Shown here piece by piece: positions 49,750-61,320 of a stretch of 64,000 bases of DNA; the first letter of the stretch is position 1; each line of letters begins with the position of its first letter. Below the pieces are notes generated by a model. The model saw nothing but the letters and a program-made list of their open reading frames with translations, was not told the DNA's origin and did no database searches. This DNA comes from Zingiber officinale (taxonomy: Eukaryota > Streptophyta > Magnoliopsida > Zingiberales > Zingiberaceae): assembly GCF_018446385.1 (NCBI RefSeq), contig NW_024589857.1, positions 124,001-188,000 on the forward strand. Direction: 5' to 3'. The translations under genes and the position numbers were made by a program.

Positions 49750-50760
49750 CTTACAAGGTATCTGAGGACTTTTCCTTAATTAGACTAGATGAACTCTTTT
49801 CAGAATTCAAACTTCATGAACAGACTAATGCATGCCCGACCGAGCAAGGTATTGCTTTGATTGCAGGTACAAGTAGAAAGAGGGAACCAAAAATCAAGCG
49901 CTGAACCGAACTCGAATCCGAAGATGAATCAGATCTCAAAGATAAAATCACCATCGAACTAGTCAAACTAGTTCGGAAAGCTCTCAAGAAGAAGAAGGTG
50001 ACTCAATCAAACTCGAAGACCAAGTCTGGAGTTATCTGCTATGGATGCAACCAGAAGGGACACTACAAGCTTGACTGTACAAACCAGAAGCAAGGAAAAA
50101 AGGAAGGCTTTGAAGGCAATGTGATCTGAGTCATCGAAAGAGTCGGACGAAGAAGATCATAAGCAAACAAGCTTCCTCGCTCTACCGGTACAAGCGTACG
50201 TTGCCCAAACAGAGTCCAAGTCCGAAATCGAGAATGAATCATAAACCAAGTCTGAGAGTAGCCATGAATCCGTATCTGTTTCCGAAGGGCTAAACAACAT
50301 TGTAAGTTCCCTAATTTCTAGTACTCAGATAGATGACTTACAAAATTTAGTTGTATATTTATTAAGAAAGCTGGTCAAATCTAACATCCGGGTCAAGTCA
50401 CTCCAAAAGGAGGTAACAACCCTTAAGGAAGCAACTAACTCGAGCTCTTTGACTGAGCAAGTTCAGGAAGAGAATTCCAATTTAAAAACTTAGGTCAAAG
50501 AACTCAAGGACTCATTGGAACGGTTCACTTTGGGTTCCAAGAACCTTAACCTAATTCTTAGAAAATAAAGGGTTGTATACAACCGATCCAGACTTGGATA
50601 TAAGATTAAACATAAATTCATATATGATTTGTCATGGGTCCCCAAGTCTAACTTAACTAATCAACCTGGACTTGGTCAATATTGGATCCTCAAGGATCAA
50701 ATTCATTACCTTGATAGACCTTATCGAGATTATGATCCAGGAAAAGCCAACAAAAAGACT
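49750..50760 (+). pseudogene. Gag C-terminal remnant of the gag-only element
   Basis: Gag resumes with YKVSEDFSLIRLDELFSEFKLHEQ, ALIAGTSRKREPKIK, ELVKLVRKALKKKK and an intact zinc knuckle CYGCNQKGHYKLDC near 50040. Downstream are acidic-Ser and coiled-coil segments (LQKEVTTLKEATNS) and NRSRLGYKIKHKF, as in other Sirevirus Gags. Stops occur near 49904, 50129 and 50240. No protease motif follows. Confidence 0.8.
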
Positions 50761-52946
50761 GTCTTTATCATAAAATAGAATTATCGGATGTTTGCTTTAC
50801 TATTTTTCATTATACATGCTTAGATTAAGGTAGATAAGGACTTAGGCTTGATTCACACTAGACTAGTTAGACCTAAGATTTTCATAAAGAAAATTAAATA
50901 TTTAATTTCTTTAAAAAACTTTGTCTAAAAATGGTGGATGATCTCAAACCCATGAAGGCCTAGTGTCTCACCACAGTTTGGAAGTCAATTATTGAAATAG
51001 ATATTTAATTAACTAACTGTTAAATCTTAGTCTAACTTAAATGTTGATCAATCCTTAGATTAGAATTTAAATTAAAGATTAAATTAACCATCTCATAAAA
51101 CTATTAAAGTTCCCTGATTGAAAATCTAGAAAAGGGTGAGATGGACCTAGATTTAAAGTAGTTAACCAAACCTAAATTAATTAAATTAAAGCCAACTCAA
51201 TTAAAATTCCTAATTAATTACAAAAATTTAATTAATTTTAAAATCTAATTAATTACAAAATCTTAATTAATTTCAAAATCTAATTAATTACAAAAGTTTA
51301 CTTAATTTCAAAATTTAATTAATTATAAAATCTTAATTAATTTTAAAATCATAATTAATTTTAAAATCATAATTAATTTTAAAATATTAATCATTTTCAA
51401 ATCATTAATTATTTTTAAATCATAATTAAATTTTAAAATATTAATCATTTTCAAATCATTAATCATTTTTAAATCATAATTAATTTCAAAATTATTTTCA
51501 TATCTTAATTATCTTTAATCAGTTTTGAAAAATATAATTAATTTTAAAATCTTAATTAATTAATTTTAAAATCTTAATTAATTAATTTTAAATTTTAAAA
51601 TTCAAACTTAAATATTCTGAAATTCAAAATTCAATTGAAATTTAATTTAACTTAACTTATTTTTCAAATTCATTATCCTTCAATATCATAAATATTTAAC
51701 TCTATCTCACACAATCTTATAAGCTGAACATACTTGATAACCTAAAATGAGTTAGATAGAAAATTAGAAAAATAATTTTTATATTTATTTTATATGCTTG
51801 GACTCTAGGATACCCTAAAAAGTATTCATTTTTTTAACATTAATTAAGGGGGAGTGCAAAAAAAGTTTAAGGTATTAATTTTTTTTTAATTAAAGCATTG
51901 TTTTTCAATATTTTAAAGTTAATTTTGTAAATGTTTAAAAAGTTCAGTTTTTTTTTTCTATTTTTGAAAATAAATCTTATTTGAAAAAGTAAGTTCAAAT
52001 ATTTTTGAAAAAAAAATTAAGCTAAGCTTTTATTAAATTTTTTTAAGCTAAGTACTTAAGCTAAACTTTTATCAATTTTTTTTAAGCTAAGTACTTAAGT
52101 TAAGCTTTTATCAAAGTTTTTTTTAAGCTAATTACTTAATTAATCTTTTTTCAAAATATTTATAAAGCTAAGTATTTAACTAAGCTTTTATCAAAATCTT
52201 TATAAAGATAAGTACTTAACTAAGTTTTTATCAAAGTCTTTTTAGAAGTCAAGTTGCTATCAAAATTTCTCTTCAGAAAGTTAAAGTACTTAATAAAGTA
52301 TTTTTAAGCTAGTGTTTGTCAAAGCAATTATTTTCAAAGTTAAAATTTAGCTAAGTTTTTTTTGGAAAAGGCTAAGATAGTTTCAAAACTTAAGATTAGC
52401 TAAGTAATTTTCAAAGCTTAAGTTTAGCTAAGTTTTTGTTAAAATGCTAAGTATTTTAAAAGCATTTATAATTTAACTAAGTGTTTTTCAAAACAATTAT
52501 TTTCAAAGCCAAGTTTAGCTACTTTTTTTTTAAAAAAAAAAACTAACTCAGTTTCAATGCAATTATTTTATAATTTAGCTAATTTTTTTAAAAGCAATTA
52601 TTTTCAAAGCAAAGTTTAGCTAAGTTTTTAAAAAAAACTAACTCACTTTCAATGCTTAAAAATTAGTATTTTTTTTAAGTGATACCCTTCAGGGGGAGCT
52701 TAAAGTTAAACAGAGTAAAAAAAATTTTGTCAAACAAACTTCTCTTCACTTATCTTACTTTTTGATTTATGTCAAAGGAGGAGAAAAAAGTTAAAGTTAA
52801 GAGTTAAACATAATTTTTATGAAAGGGGGAACATAAGGGATTTTTTTCACAAATTATTGTATTTATGTTCATGCTAAAATTCCTTTAATTATTGTTATAT
52901 TTTACTTAACTTTGAATCAGGTTGCCATAATCAAAAAGGGGGAGAT
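50761..52946. other. AT-rich noncoding interior of the gag-only element
   Basis: The stretch where pol would lie contains no RT, integrase or RNase H motif in any frame I could read. 50880-51010 is related to 45020-45150. 51180-51600 is built from AATTAATTTTAAAATC-type units and 51990-52660 from AAGCTAAGTACTTAA..TTTTATCAAA-type units. Purine tracts AGGGGGAG recur near 51848, 52692, 52825 and 52940. Confidence 0.7.
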
Positions 52947-54351
52947 TGTTGGTGCAGGAAGCACTAGACGATCGAACCTGAGTTTTAAGTATGTTAGAGG
53001 GTCCAAAGTTAAGTTGTCTTGTGATCTAACAAGGTTGATTTAGCTTGCAGGAAAGTCCTAAGTTGTCTTAGGCAAAAGTCCTAGTGGATTCTAGGCAGGT
53101 GGAAAATCCTAGAGGGATGTAACCCTATGTCCTAGGGGGTGGTAACTTTAGGTAATGGAAAGTCCTAGCTACGGTTAGACAGATGGAAAACCCTAGGAGG
53201 TGGTAACCCTAGGTTCTAGGGGGTGGTAACCCTAGGTTATGGAAAACCCTAGGAGGAGGTAACCCTAGGTCATAGGGAGTGGTAACCCTAGGCTATGGAA
53301 AACCCTAGGAGGAGGTACCCTTAGGTCCTAGGGGGTGGTAACCCTAAGCGGAAAGTGTGGGCGGGTCGTGGAACAGACATCCAGCAGAAATTCCAGTCGG
53401 TCTGGAGGGTCGGTCTGGCAACAGGTAATCTCTCCTGAGAGGAGTAGGTGTGGACGCGTTCCCCGTTGAGAGAACAGTAGGCGTCGATTCGACCTAGGGT
53501 TTCCGGAGGAAATTCGAAATCAAAACCGAACAGTCCGAAAGCTGTCAAGTTATTGATTTATATATTATTTGCTATTTTGTCTAACTCTATTTTGCAGGAA
53601 GCTAACAATTTTACAAGGTCGGACTTAACCTTAATCGGTCGACCGAACCGGGGATTGGCCAACCGAACCTCCAAAGTAAATAGATAGATTTCCAGCCAGA
53701 TGAACGGGTTCGACCGAAGGATCGGTCGACCCAATCTGGGGTTCAATCGACCGAACAGTGGATATACGGTGATTAAAATCAGGTTGAATTGATTGAATCA
53801 GACCAAATAAGTCAGTGAGGATAGCGGGATCGATCAATTGAACGACGAGACCGGTCGACCTAACAAGGACTCATCCGAAGCTGAATCTGGACAGGAAGAC
53901 AAACCAATTAAGGCAGGACCGGTCGACCGATCAACAACGAGTCAAACCTGATCTCGAGATCAGTGGATCTGGATTAGGCCTAGCTTGGTTATTTAAGGAC
54001 TCAACCAGTTGCTTCAACAACACAATTTTTTAGATCAAGAACGAACAACTGTTGCTTTCTTCAATGTTGCTCAGACAACCGACGAAAGACTTCTAATCCT
54101 ATTGTTATTGGTAACTTTGTTATATTATACTTCAAGTTTTCAAACTATTAGTAATTGTCCACCGAAAGCGATCAACGATCGCAGGCCTTGTAGTAGGAGT
54201 CGTCACATGCTCCGAACCAAGTAAAAGAAATTCTGTTAGCATTACTTTTGTCTTGTTCTTTATTCCACTACATTACTCTGAGTTTTTTGAAACAAATGAA
54301 TTATCCACGAGTGCTATTCACTCCCCCTTTTAGTACGTCATCGATCCTACA
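52947..54351 (+). repeat. 3' LTR of the gag-only element
   Basis: This 1,405-bp LTR runs from TGTTGGTGCAGGAAGC to CGATCCTACA and matches 45924-47350 in order, with the same CCTAGGGGG units (53090-53345) and GGTCGACCGAAC dyads (53635-53930). Confidence 0.88.
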
Positions 54352-55121
54352 TTTTCATATTATTGCTAGCTCTCTAGTTTCATCAATAAATTTTGATCAA
54401 AATCAATTTATAAATTTTAAAAATTCAAAATAATATAGAATTTAATTTTATATATTCATATAATTCTCCTGATTATATATTCATATTCACATATTTTATT
54501 TATAATAATAATTTTTTAAATATAAATCAGTTATTAAAAAAAAATCCATTGTTACAGTCTAATTCGGGACCTGCTCATATCCAGTAAAAAAATAATATAA
54601 AATGAATATAAGATACGTAATTTTAAAACTTATGTAGGTGATGTTAATAAAATATTTAGAAATTTTAAATGCATGATTCAATAATTTGTCAGTAAAAAGT
54701 AAGGTTGTCTGTGTGAACGTACAGATTAATTTTTATTTTGAGGTCATTTAAGGGCATTGACTAGGATGGATTTCTAAAGTTACAAAAGAAAATATAGTGC
54801 CGTTGAAATCTCTGGATTGTTTCGACTTTTACAGTCCTTTATTTCGCGTATTTCTTCTAGACTTTTAAGTATGCTTTTTAAGTTACAAATATTCAAAGCT
54901 TCTAGAAATTTAAAGCAAGTCAATAGACTAAGCTTTATTTTTATAACCATTTTGACTATTCTAAACAGTGGATGAAGAAACAACGAACGGACGGACAGTG
55001 ATGGAGGAAAGTGGCTTAGTCGTAAATAGAGCACATGTTGGAGGGCCTTTGTGGATATAGCTGCTCTATTAATACCGATCCCATCGACCGCCGGAGGATG
55101 AGAGACGACCTGTGATCGGCG
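54352..55121. other. Intergenic region upstream of the Cys/His-motif gene
   Basis: AT-rich DNA, with a GC-richer 5' leader from about 55030. The overlapping minus-strand ORF at 54780-55322 has no recognisable domain and runs through the start of the plus-strand gene. Confidence 0.45.
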
Positions 55122-55844
55122 ATGGCGGAGGTTTTGCCATGGTGGAGGGCCGATCAGATGGAGGAGGAGGAGGAGGAGAAAAAGAAGGGGAAGGGGAAGG
55201 AGAAGGCGGTGCTGGAGGAGGAGGCCGAGTGGAGATGCCGCAGGCACTCGCTTAGGTCTCCCAGCGGAGTCTGCTCTGCCTGCCTTCGAGATCGCCTGCT
55301 CTGCCTCTGCCCCGATTGCCACAGCCTCCGCCCCTGTGGCTGCTCCCCTTCCTCCTCCTCCTCCTCCTCCTCCTCCTCCTCCGAGGCCGCCGGATCCTCC
55401 GGAACTGGAAGATGGACCGCAGGCGGAGAGGCCGGGTTAGGCCCTGTGGGTCCCGTCTCGCTGCTCATCGAGAGCGAGCCGGCCTTCCGGCGTTCCCGAT
55501 CGATGGGTTTATCCCACCTCCCGACCACCGGTGACGATCCGACGTCTAGGTCTCGGCGCCAGAGCCGGGGAAGGGCTTGGACTTCTTTATGGCCGTTCTC
55601 GAGGTCGGCGGAGGCGGGGAGAAAGGAGCCGCTACCGCCGTCGGCTTCGGGCCTGTTCCGGTCGAGGACAGTCGCGGCGGGGCGGTCCTCGATGCGAGGG
55701 GGCGTCAGGGAAGAGGAAAGGAGGAAAGAGTGGTGGAGGTGGCGCTTTTCCAGCCTGGTGGCCTTGTTGCGACACCGGAAGAAGGCGGCGCCGGAGCACC
55801 TCCTTCTGCGGCGGCGCTGGGGACTGGTACAGGGCAGAAAATAA
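55122..55844 (+). CDS. Uncharacterised plant protein with N-terminal Cys/His motif
   Basis: This single-exon frame of 240 codons starts MAEVLPWWRADQ, followed by an acidic then basic run (13-31). Residues 39-54 form C-R-R-H-x8-C-x2-C followed by LRDRLL, with more Cys and Pro in 61-74. That CRH..GVC..CLRDRL block resembles the N-terminus of the plant DUF740/OCTOPUS-type families and of shorter relatives; I infer a distant relation only. A run of 12 Ser (76-87) follows, then RRSRSMG near 123-129, basic Ser/Arg segments, a WPFSRS box (157-162) and a basic Trp-rich stretch (EWWRWRFSSLVALLRHRKK, 203-221). No signal peptide or membrane segment is visible. Several other frames are open here because the region is GC-rich, but only this one has a coherent motif order. 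Function unknown. Confidence 0.7.
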   Translation: MAEVLPWWRADQMEEEEEEKKKGKGKEKAVLEEEAEWRCRRHSLRSPSGVCSACLRDRLLCLCPDCHSLRPCGCSPSSSSSSSSSSSEAAGSSGTGRWTAGGEAGLGPVGPVSLLIESEPAFRRSRSMGLSHLPTTGDDPTSRSRRQSRGRAWTSLWPFSRSAEAGRKEPLPPSASGLFRSRTVAAGRSSMRGGVREEERRKEWWRWRFSSLVALLRHRKKAAPEHLLLRRRWGLVQGRK

Positions 55845-57023
55845 ACCGCCGTTTGTGACCCGGAGTATGCAAAAAATTTGGAAACTGATAATAAATATTT
55901 TAGAATATAAATTACATAATTAAACATAAATAATTTGAGTTTTTATTTTCCATTTTTAGTTTTTAACTTTAATAAGTTTAATTGCTAAAAATAAATAATA
56001 TAATATTAACTACTTTACTGAACCATGTAGATAAATTTTTGAAATTATCAAATTAGGTAATTTTAAAATTATTAAATCACATGTTCATTCCTATTTTATA
56101 TTTTTTAAATAAATAAATCGATTTTAATCTATATCGAAATGTCGAAAAAAATCAATCAATTGATTTAATTTTTTTTAAAGTCAATTTAGATAAAATTAGT
56201 TGATGCACGATCTCATCAGATTGACATGAAACTAGTTTTTATATATTTGGATATCTCTTGTTATTATATTCATACCCTATCACATTAGCCGATTTTGCTG
56301 ATGGACCAAATGACCTTGAATTTATATGAAACTAATTTCCATGTGTTCATCTACCTCTCCTAATTATATCTCTACCCATAAATGTCAGTTTAACTTAATA
56401 TATCGAGAGCAATGATTTTTTTAACGTGAATATGTTTAAAAATTTTAATTCGTGTTAAAAAAAATCTGACTAATGGACCAAATTATCTCGAATTGACATG
56501 AAACTAAATCATAGGTGTTCGGCTAGTTCTAATGATTATATTCATATCCTCAAACATTAATTTGACCCAGAGTAATAATTTTTTAAACATGGATTAAATT
56601 TTTTAAATATTTTCATAAATCAACCAAATGACCTTCAATTGACATGAAGCTAATTCCTATGTATTCGTCTACCTCCCCTGATTATATTCATGTCCTAAAA
56701 CCTCAATTTGACTTAATATATTGAGAGTAATGATTTTCTAAAAATAAAAATATTTTAAAAATTTTATTCATGTTAAAAAAATCTGGCTGATGGACCGAAT
56801 AACCTTGGATTGACACGAGACTATATTCTATATATTCGACTAGTTCTCCTGATTATATTTATGCCCTCAAAATATCAATTTGACTTAAAATATAGAGAGC
56901 AATGATTTTTTAAACATGGATTAAAATTTTCAAATATATTGATATTTAAAAAAAAATCACTGCTCTCAATATATTGAGTAAAATTGATATTTAAGGACAA
57001 AGATATAATTAGGAGAGTTAGAT
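55845..57023. repeat. AT-rich foldback repeat units, left block
   Basis: From about 56190 the sequence consists of repeated units with the landmarks TTGACATGAAACTA, CCTGATTATATTCATG, CCTCAAA..TCAATTTGACT, AATATATTGAGAGCAATGA and TTTTTTAAACATG. Some units are followed by their own reverse complement. No gene is supported. Confidence 0.7.
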
Positions 57024-58128
57024 CAGGGGCGGATGTAAGGGGTGGCAGGCCTGGGCTGTAGCCCAGGCCTGGATTTGACCCCTTCTCTATTAAATAGTAA
57101 TATAGCATAATAAGAAAAAAAATTATGCTTTGTTACTTAACCTACCTGCCACCCCTTTCATCAGCCGCAGCCTGCAGGTGACGCCGAGCTTCACGCAGGC
57201 AACGCCTAGCTTCATGCAAGCAACACCGAGCTTCACGAAGGCGAAGTCGAGGTCTCGAGGAGGTATACCGGCTATACATAAGATCTCCTCTTTCCCCCTT
57301 CAATCATCCTCTTTGAGTTTTTTCCCCCTTCGATCTCCTCTTTTCCCTCGCAACCTGCCGCTCAGTTCTAACTTCTAATGTATCAACTGAATTAGGGAAC
57401 TATCGGTGTTAGATGGTTGTAGACTTGTAGTTTCCAAACGGACCAAACCATACTAGAGAATTGTACAGTTTCCACTTTCCAGCAAGCAACCAAAAGGGAA
57501 TTGCAATGCATTTTAATTTTGAATTTGTTAATGTTATATCAGTGGGCATTAACGAGTTATATGACATTCTTTATAGGTTTTTTAGTTTCCTTATTTCAAT
57601 GCTCCTTATTTATAGTTTCAATGCAGCATCTATGATAGAATTTTAGGTTTTCCATATCCTATTTCTTGTTTGTTTTTGTGATTTTGTTTAGTATTAAGAA
57701 TGGTAATTTGATATGTATTTCAGTATTTGAGTAGTATTATACAGAAAAAATATGAAAAATTCTAAGCGGTATTAATTAGTCAATATAAGAATGGGTAGAT
57801 TGGACCAAATCGTTTCAAAATTACTTGATGGTTCCTTGCTGCCCAACCAGCAAGAACAATACTCGAATACTCATCGAAGTAGTTTGAGGCATAAAGCTAA
57901 CATAGCTCGATAATGATGAATATTTCTAAATTAAAAAAAAATAATTAATAACAATAAAATAAGATAAAATTTATTTAAGTTTGGATGTTGATGTAGCATG
58001 GGATAGAGTCTAATAACATAGAAGGATTCATAAAATCGACCCACCTATTGAGATAAGACTTTTTTGTTGTTATAGTAATAGTTAAAAATTTTAGCCACTC
58101 CTTTAGTCAATTCCTGGCTCCGCCCCTG
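57024..58128. mobile_element. Nonautonomous hAT-type transposon, 1.1 kb
   Basis: The ends CAGGGGCGGA and CTCCGCCCCTG are terminal inverted repeats of the hAT type, flanked by an exact 8-bp duplication AGTTAGAT (57016-57023 and 58129-58136). Near the left end a hairpin pairs AGGCCTGGGCT with AGCCCAGGCCT. A threefold 21-bp repeat with GAGCTTCACGCAGGC cores stands at about 57180-57245. No transposase domain (no dimerisation region or RW motif) is visible in any ORF, so it depends on another element. Confidence 0.92.
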
Positions 58129-58136
58129 AGTTAGAT

Positions 58137-61100
58137 GAACATATAGGAATTAGTTTCATATTAATCCAGATCGTTTGGTCCATTAACCGGATTTTTTAAA
58201 CACGAATTAAAATTTTTAAATATTTTGTGTTAAAAAAATCATTGCTCTTAATATATTGAGTCAAATTGATGTTTAAGGGCATGGATAGAATCAGGAGAAC
58301 TAGATAAACACATAGTAACTAGTTTTATGTCAATTCAAGATAGTTTGGTGCATCAGTCAGATTTTTTAAATATAAATTTAATTTTTTAAATATTTTCATG
58401 TTAAAAAAATTATTATTTTTAATGTATTAAGTCAAATTAATGGGTGAGAAAATGAATATAATTAAGAGAGGTAGAAAAATATATAGAAATTAGTTTCGTG
58501 TAAATCTGAGGTCATTTAATCTATCAGTTATTTTTACCCAAAATCGGGTAATGGATAAAATAATTTTAGATTGACATAAAACTAGTTCTTATGTGTTTGT
58601 TTATCTTTCCTGATTATATTTATGCCCTCAAATGTCAATTTGACTCAATATATTGAGAGCAATGATTTTTTAATATAAATATATTTGAAAATTTTAATTC
58701 ATGTTCAAAAAATCATCGTTCTCAATATATTTTGTTAAATTGGCATTTGAGAGTATGAATATAATCAGGAGAACTAGCTGAACACGTAGAATCTAGTTTA
58801 ATGTCAATCCATGATCGTTTGGTCCATCGGGCGGATTTTTTTAAACACGAGTTGAGTTTTTCAAATATTTTTGTATTCACAAATCATTGTTCTCAATATA
58901 TTAAGTCAAATTGATGTTTGAGAGCTATAATTAGGAGATATAGATGAACACATATGAATTGATTTCATGTCATTCCGAGGTCATTTGACCCATCAGTCGA
59001 TTTTTCTTGCCCATCAACCGGTTTTGGGCAAAATCAGTTGATTGATCAAACGACCTGAGATTGATATAAAACTAGTTTCTATGTATCAATCTATCTCTCT
59101 TGATTATATCCATGCCCTCAAACATTAATTTGACTCGATATATTGAGAACAATGATTTTTTGAATATGAATATATTTTTTTAAAAAATAATTTATATTCA
59201 AAAAATCATTATTCTCAATTTATTGGGTCAAATTGATGTTTGAGGGTATGAATATAATTAGAAGAACTAGCCGAACACATAAAATTTAGTTTCATATCAA
59301 TTCAAGGTCGTTTGATCAATTAGTCAAATTTTTTTAACACGAATTAAAATTTTCAAATATATTCATGTTAAAAAAATAGTTGCTCTCAATATATTGAGTT
59401 AAATTGACATTTGAAAGTATGAATATAATTAAGAAAGATAGACAAACACATAGAAACTAGTTTCATATAAATTCGAGATCATTTGGTCAATCAGTAAATT
59501 TTGGATAAAATCAACTGATGTATCAAACGTCGAATTAACGTTTGAGGGCATGAGCATAATTATGGGAGATAGCTGAACACATAAGATTTAGTTTTCAATC
59601 CGAGATAGTTTGGTCTATTAACTAATTTTACCTAAAATCGATAGGAAAAAAAATAAAAATAAATAAAAATCAGCTAACTAATTTTAAAAATAAGTAATTT
59701 ATCTAAAATTTTAAGTTTCGTGTAAATCTGAGGTCATTTAATCTATCAGTTATTTTTACCCAAAATCGGGTAATGGATAAAATAATTTTAGATTGACATA
59801 AAACTAGTTCTTATGTATTTGTCTATCTTTCCTGATTATATTTATGCCCTCAAATGTCAATTTGACTCAATATATTGAGAGCAATGATTTTTAAATATAA
59901 ATATATTTGAAAATTTTAATTCATGTTCAAAAAATCATCGTTCTCAATATATTTTGTTAAATTGGCATTTGAGAATATGAATATAATCAGGAGAACTAGC
60001 TGAACACGTAGAATCTAGTTTAATGTCAATCCATGATCGTTTGGTCCATCGGGCGGATTTTTTTAAACACGAGTTGAGTTTTTCAAATATTTTTGTATTC
60101 ACAAATCATTGTTCTCAATATATTAAGTCAAATTGATGTTTGAGAGCTATAATTAGGAGATATAGATGAACACATATGAATTGATTTCATGTCATTCCGA
60201 GGTCATTTGATCCATCAGTCGATTTTTCTTGCCCATCAACCGGTTTTGGGCAAAATCAGTTGATTGATCAAACGACCTGAGATTGATATAAAACTAGTTT
60301 CTATGTATCAATCTATCTCTCTTGATTATATCCATGCCCTCAAACATTAATTTGACTCGATATATTGAGAACAATGATTTTTTGAATATGAATATATTTT
60401 TTTAAAAAATAATTTATATTCAAAAAATCATTATTCTCAATTTATTGGGTCAAATTGATGTTTGAGGGTATGAATATAATTAGAAGAACTAGCCGAACAC
60501 ATAAAATTTAGTTTCATATCAATTCAAGGTCGTTTGATCAATTAGTCAAATTTTTTTAACACGAATTAAAATTTTCAAATATATTCATGTTAAAAAAATA
60601 GTTGCTCTCAATATATTGAGTTAAATTGACATTTGAAAGTATGAATATAATTAAGAAAGATAGACAAACACATAGAAACTAGTTTCATATAAATTCGAGA
60701 TCATTTGGTCAATCAGTAAATTTTGGATAAAATCAACTGATGTATCAAACGTCGAATTAACGTTTGAGGGCATGAGCATAATTATGGGAGATAGCTGAAC
60801 ACATAAGATTTAGTTTTCAATCCGAGATAGTTTGGTCTATTAACTAATTTTACCTAAAATCGATAGGAAAAAAAAATAAAAATAAATAAATAAATAAAAA
60901 TCAGCTAACTAATTTTAAAAATAAGTAATTTATCTAAAATTTTAACGTTTCAAAGCGAAATAAATTCAACTGATGGTCGACTGATAAAATTGATTAGCCC
61001 GAAGGATAAAATAGTAAATAAATATGTAATTTAATAATTTTAAAATTACTTTACACGATTTAGTAATTTTAAAAATTTACCAACGTGCTTTATTACAAAA

Positions 61101-61320
61101 ATGTAATATTAATATTGGACCGGCGGTGAAATTATATTTACAAATATTAAGAGGTCAAATATATCAAATAAAAATTCTCTGGGTAAAATGTAAAAGGCAT
61201 TTCTCAGTGGGCGGCCCGGCCCAAATAATCTACTACCTCTTTGTCTTCCACGCGAGGGTTCTTCGTGTCCGTGGTGGTTTGACTTCGACTCCGTCTCGCG
61301 CTCGCCGTGGCTCTCCCTTC
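58137..61320. repeat. AT-rich foldback repeat units, right block, and HisRS upstream region
   Basis: The foldback family continues from 58137 to about 60945, including the tandem duplication listed separately. 60946-61320 is single-copy-looking AT-rich DNA followed by a GC-richer 5' leader from about 61200, the likely promoter and 5' UTR of the histidyl-tRNA synthetase gene. Confidence 0.65.
58492..60945 (+). repeat. Near-identical tandem duplication, unit about 1.22 kb
   Basis: Copy 1 (58492-59713) and copy 2 (59714-60945) read the same from GTTTCGTGTAAATCTGAGG to TTATCTAAAATTTTAA at an offset of 1,222 bp. The differences seen are a few substitutions (for example GTGTTTG/GTATTTG), single-base runs and an expansion of AAATAAATA near 60870-60898 in copy 2. 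Confidence 0.93.

Larger units (their letters stand above)
45924..54351 (+). mobile_element. Sirevirus-like copia element with gag but no recognisable pol
   Basis: Two LTRs (45924-47350 and 52947-54351) flank an internal region with a primer-binding site, a broken gag, no protease, integrase or RT that I can find, and a polypurine tract AAAAAGGGGGAGAT right before the 3' LTR. The flanks GTTCC and TTTTC differ at two positions, each one change from GTTTC, the sequence expected at that place in the foldback repeat it entered. About 2 kb of extremely AT-rich sequence takes the place of pol. It carries a solo LTR (48165-49749) inside gag. Confidence 0.85.

Noticed and set aside
55154-55927. 257-codon minus-strand ORF with poly-Glu and poly-Ser runs
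   Set aside because: It is the complement of the plus-strand Ser and Glu codon runs; the plus frame has the Cys/His motif and the coherent start.
61126-61320. Upstream start for histidyl-tRNA synthetase
   Set aside because: The frame is open, but the sequence is AT-rich and unlike the family; the plant cytosolic N-terminus begins at 61321.
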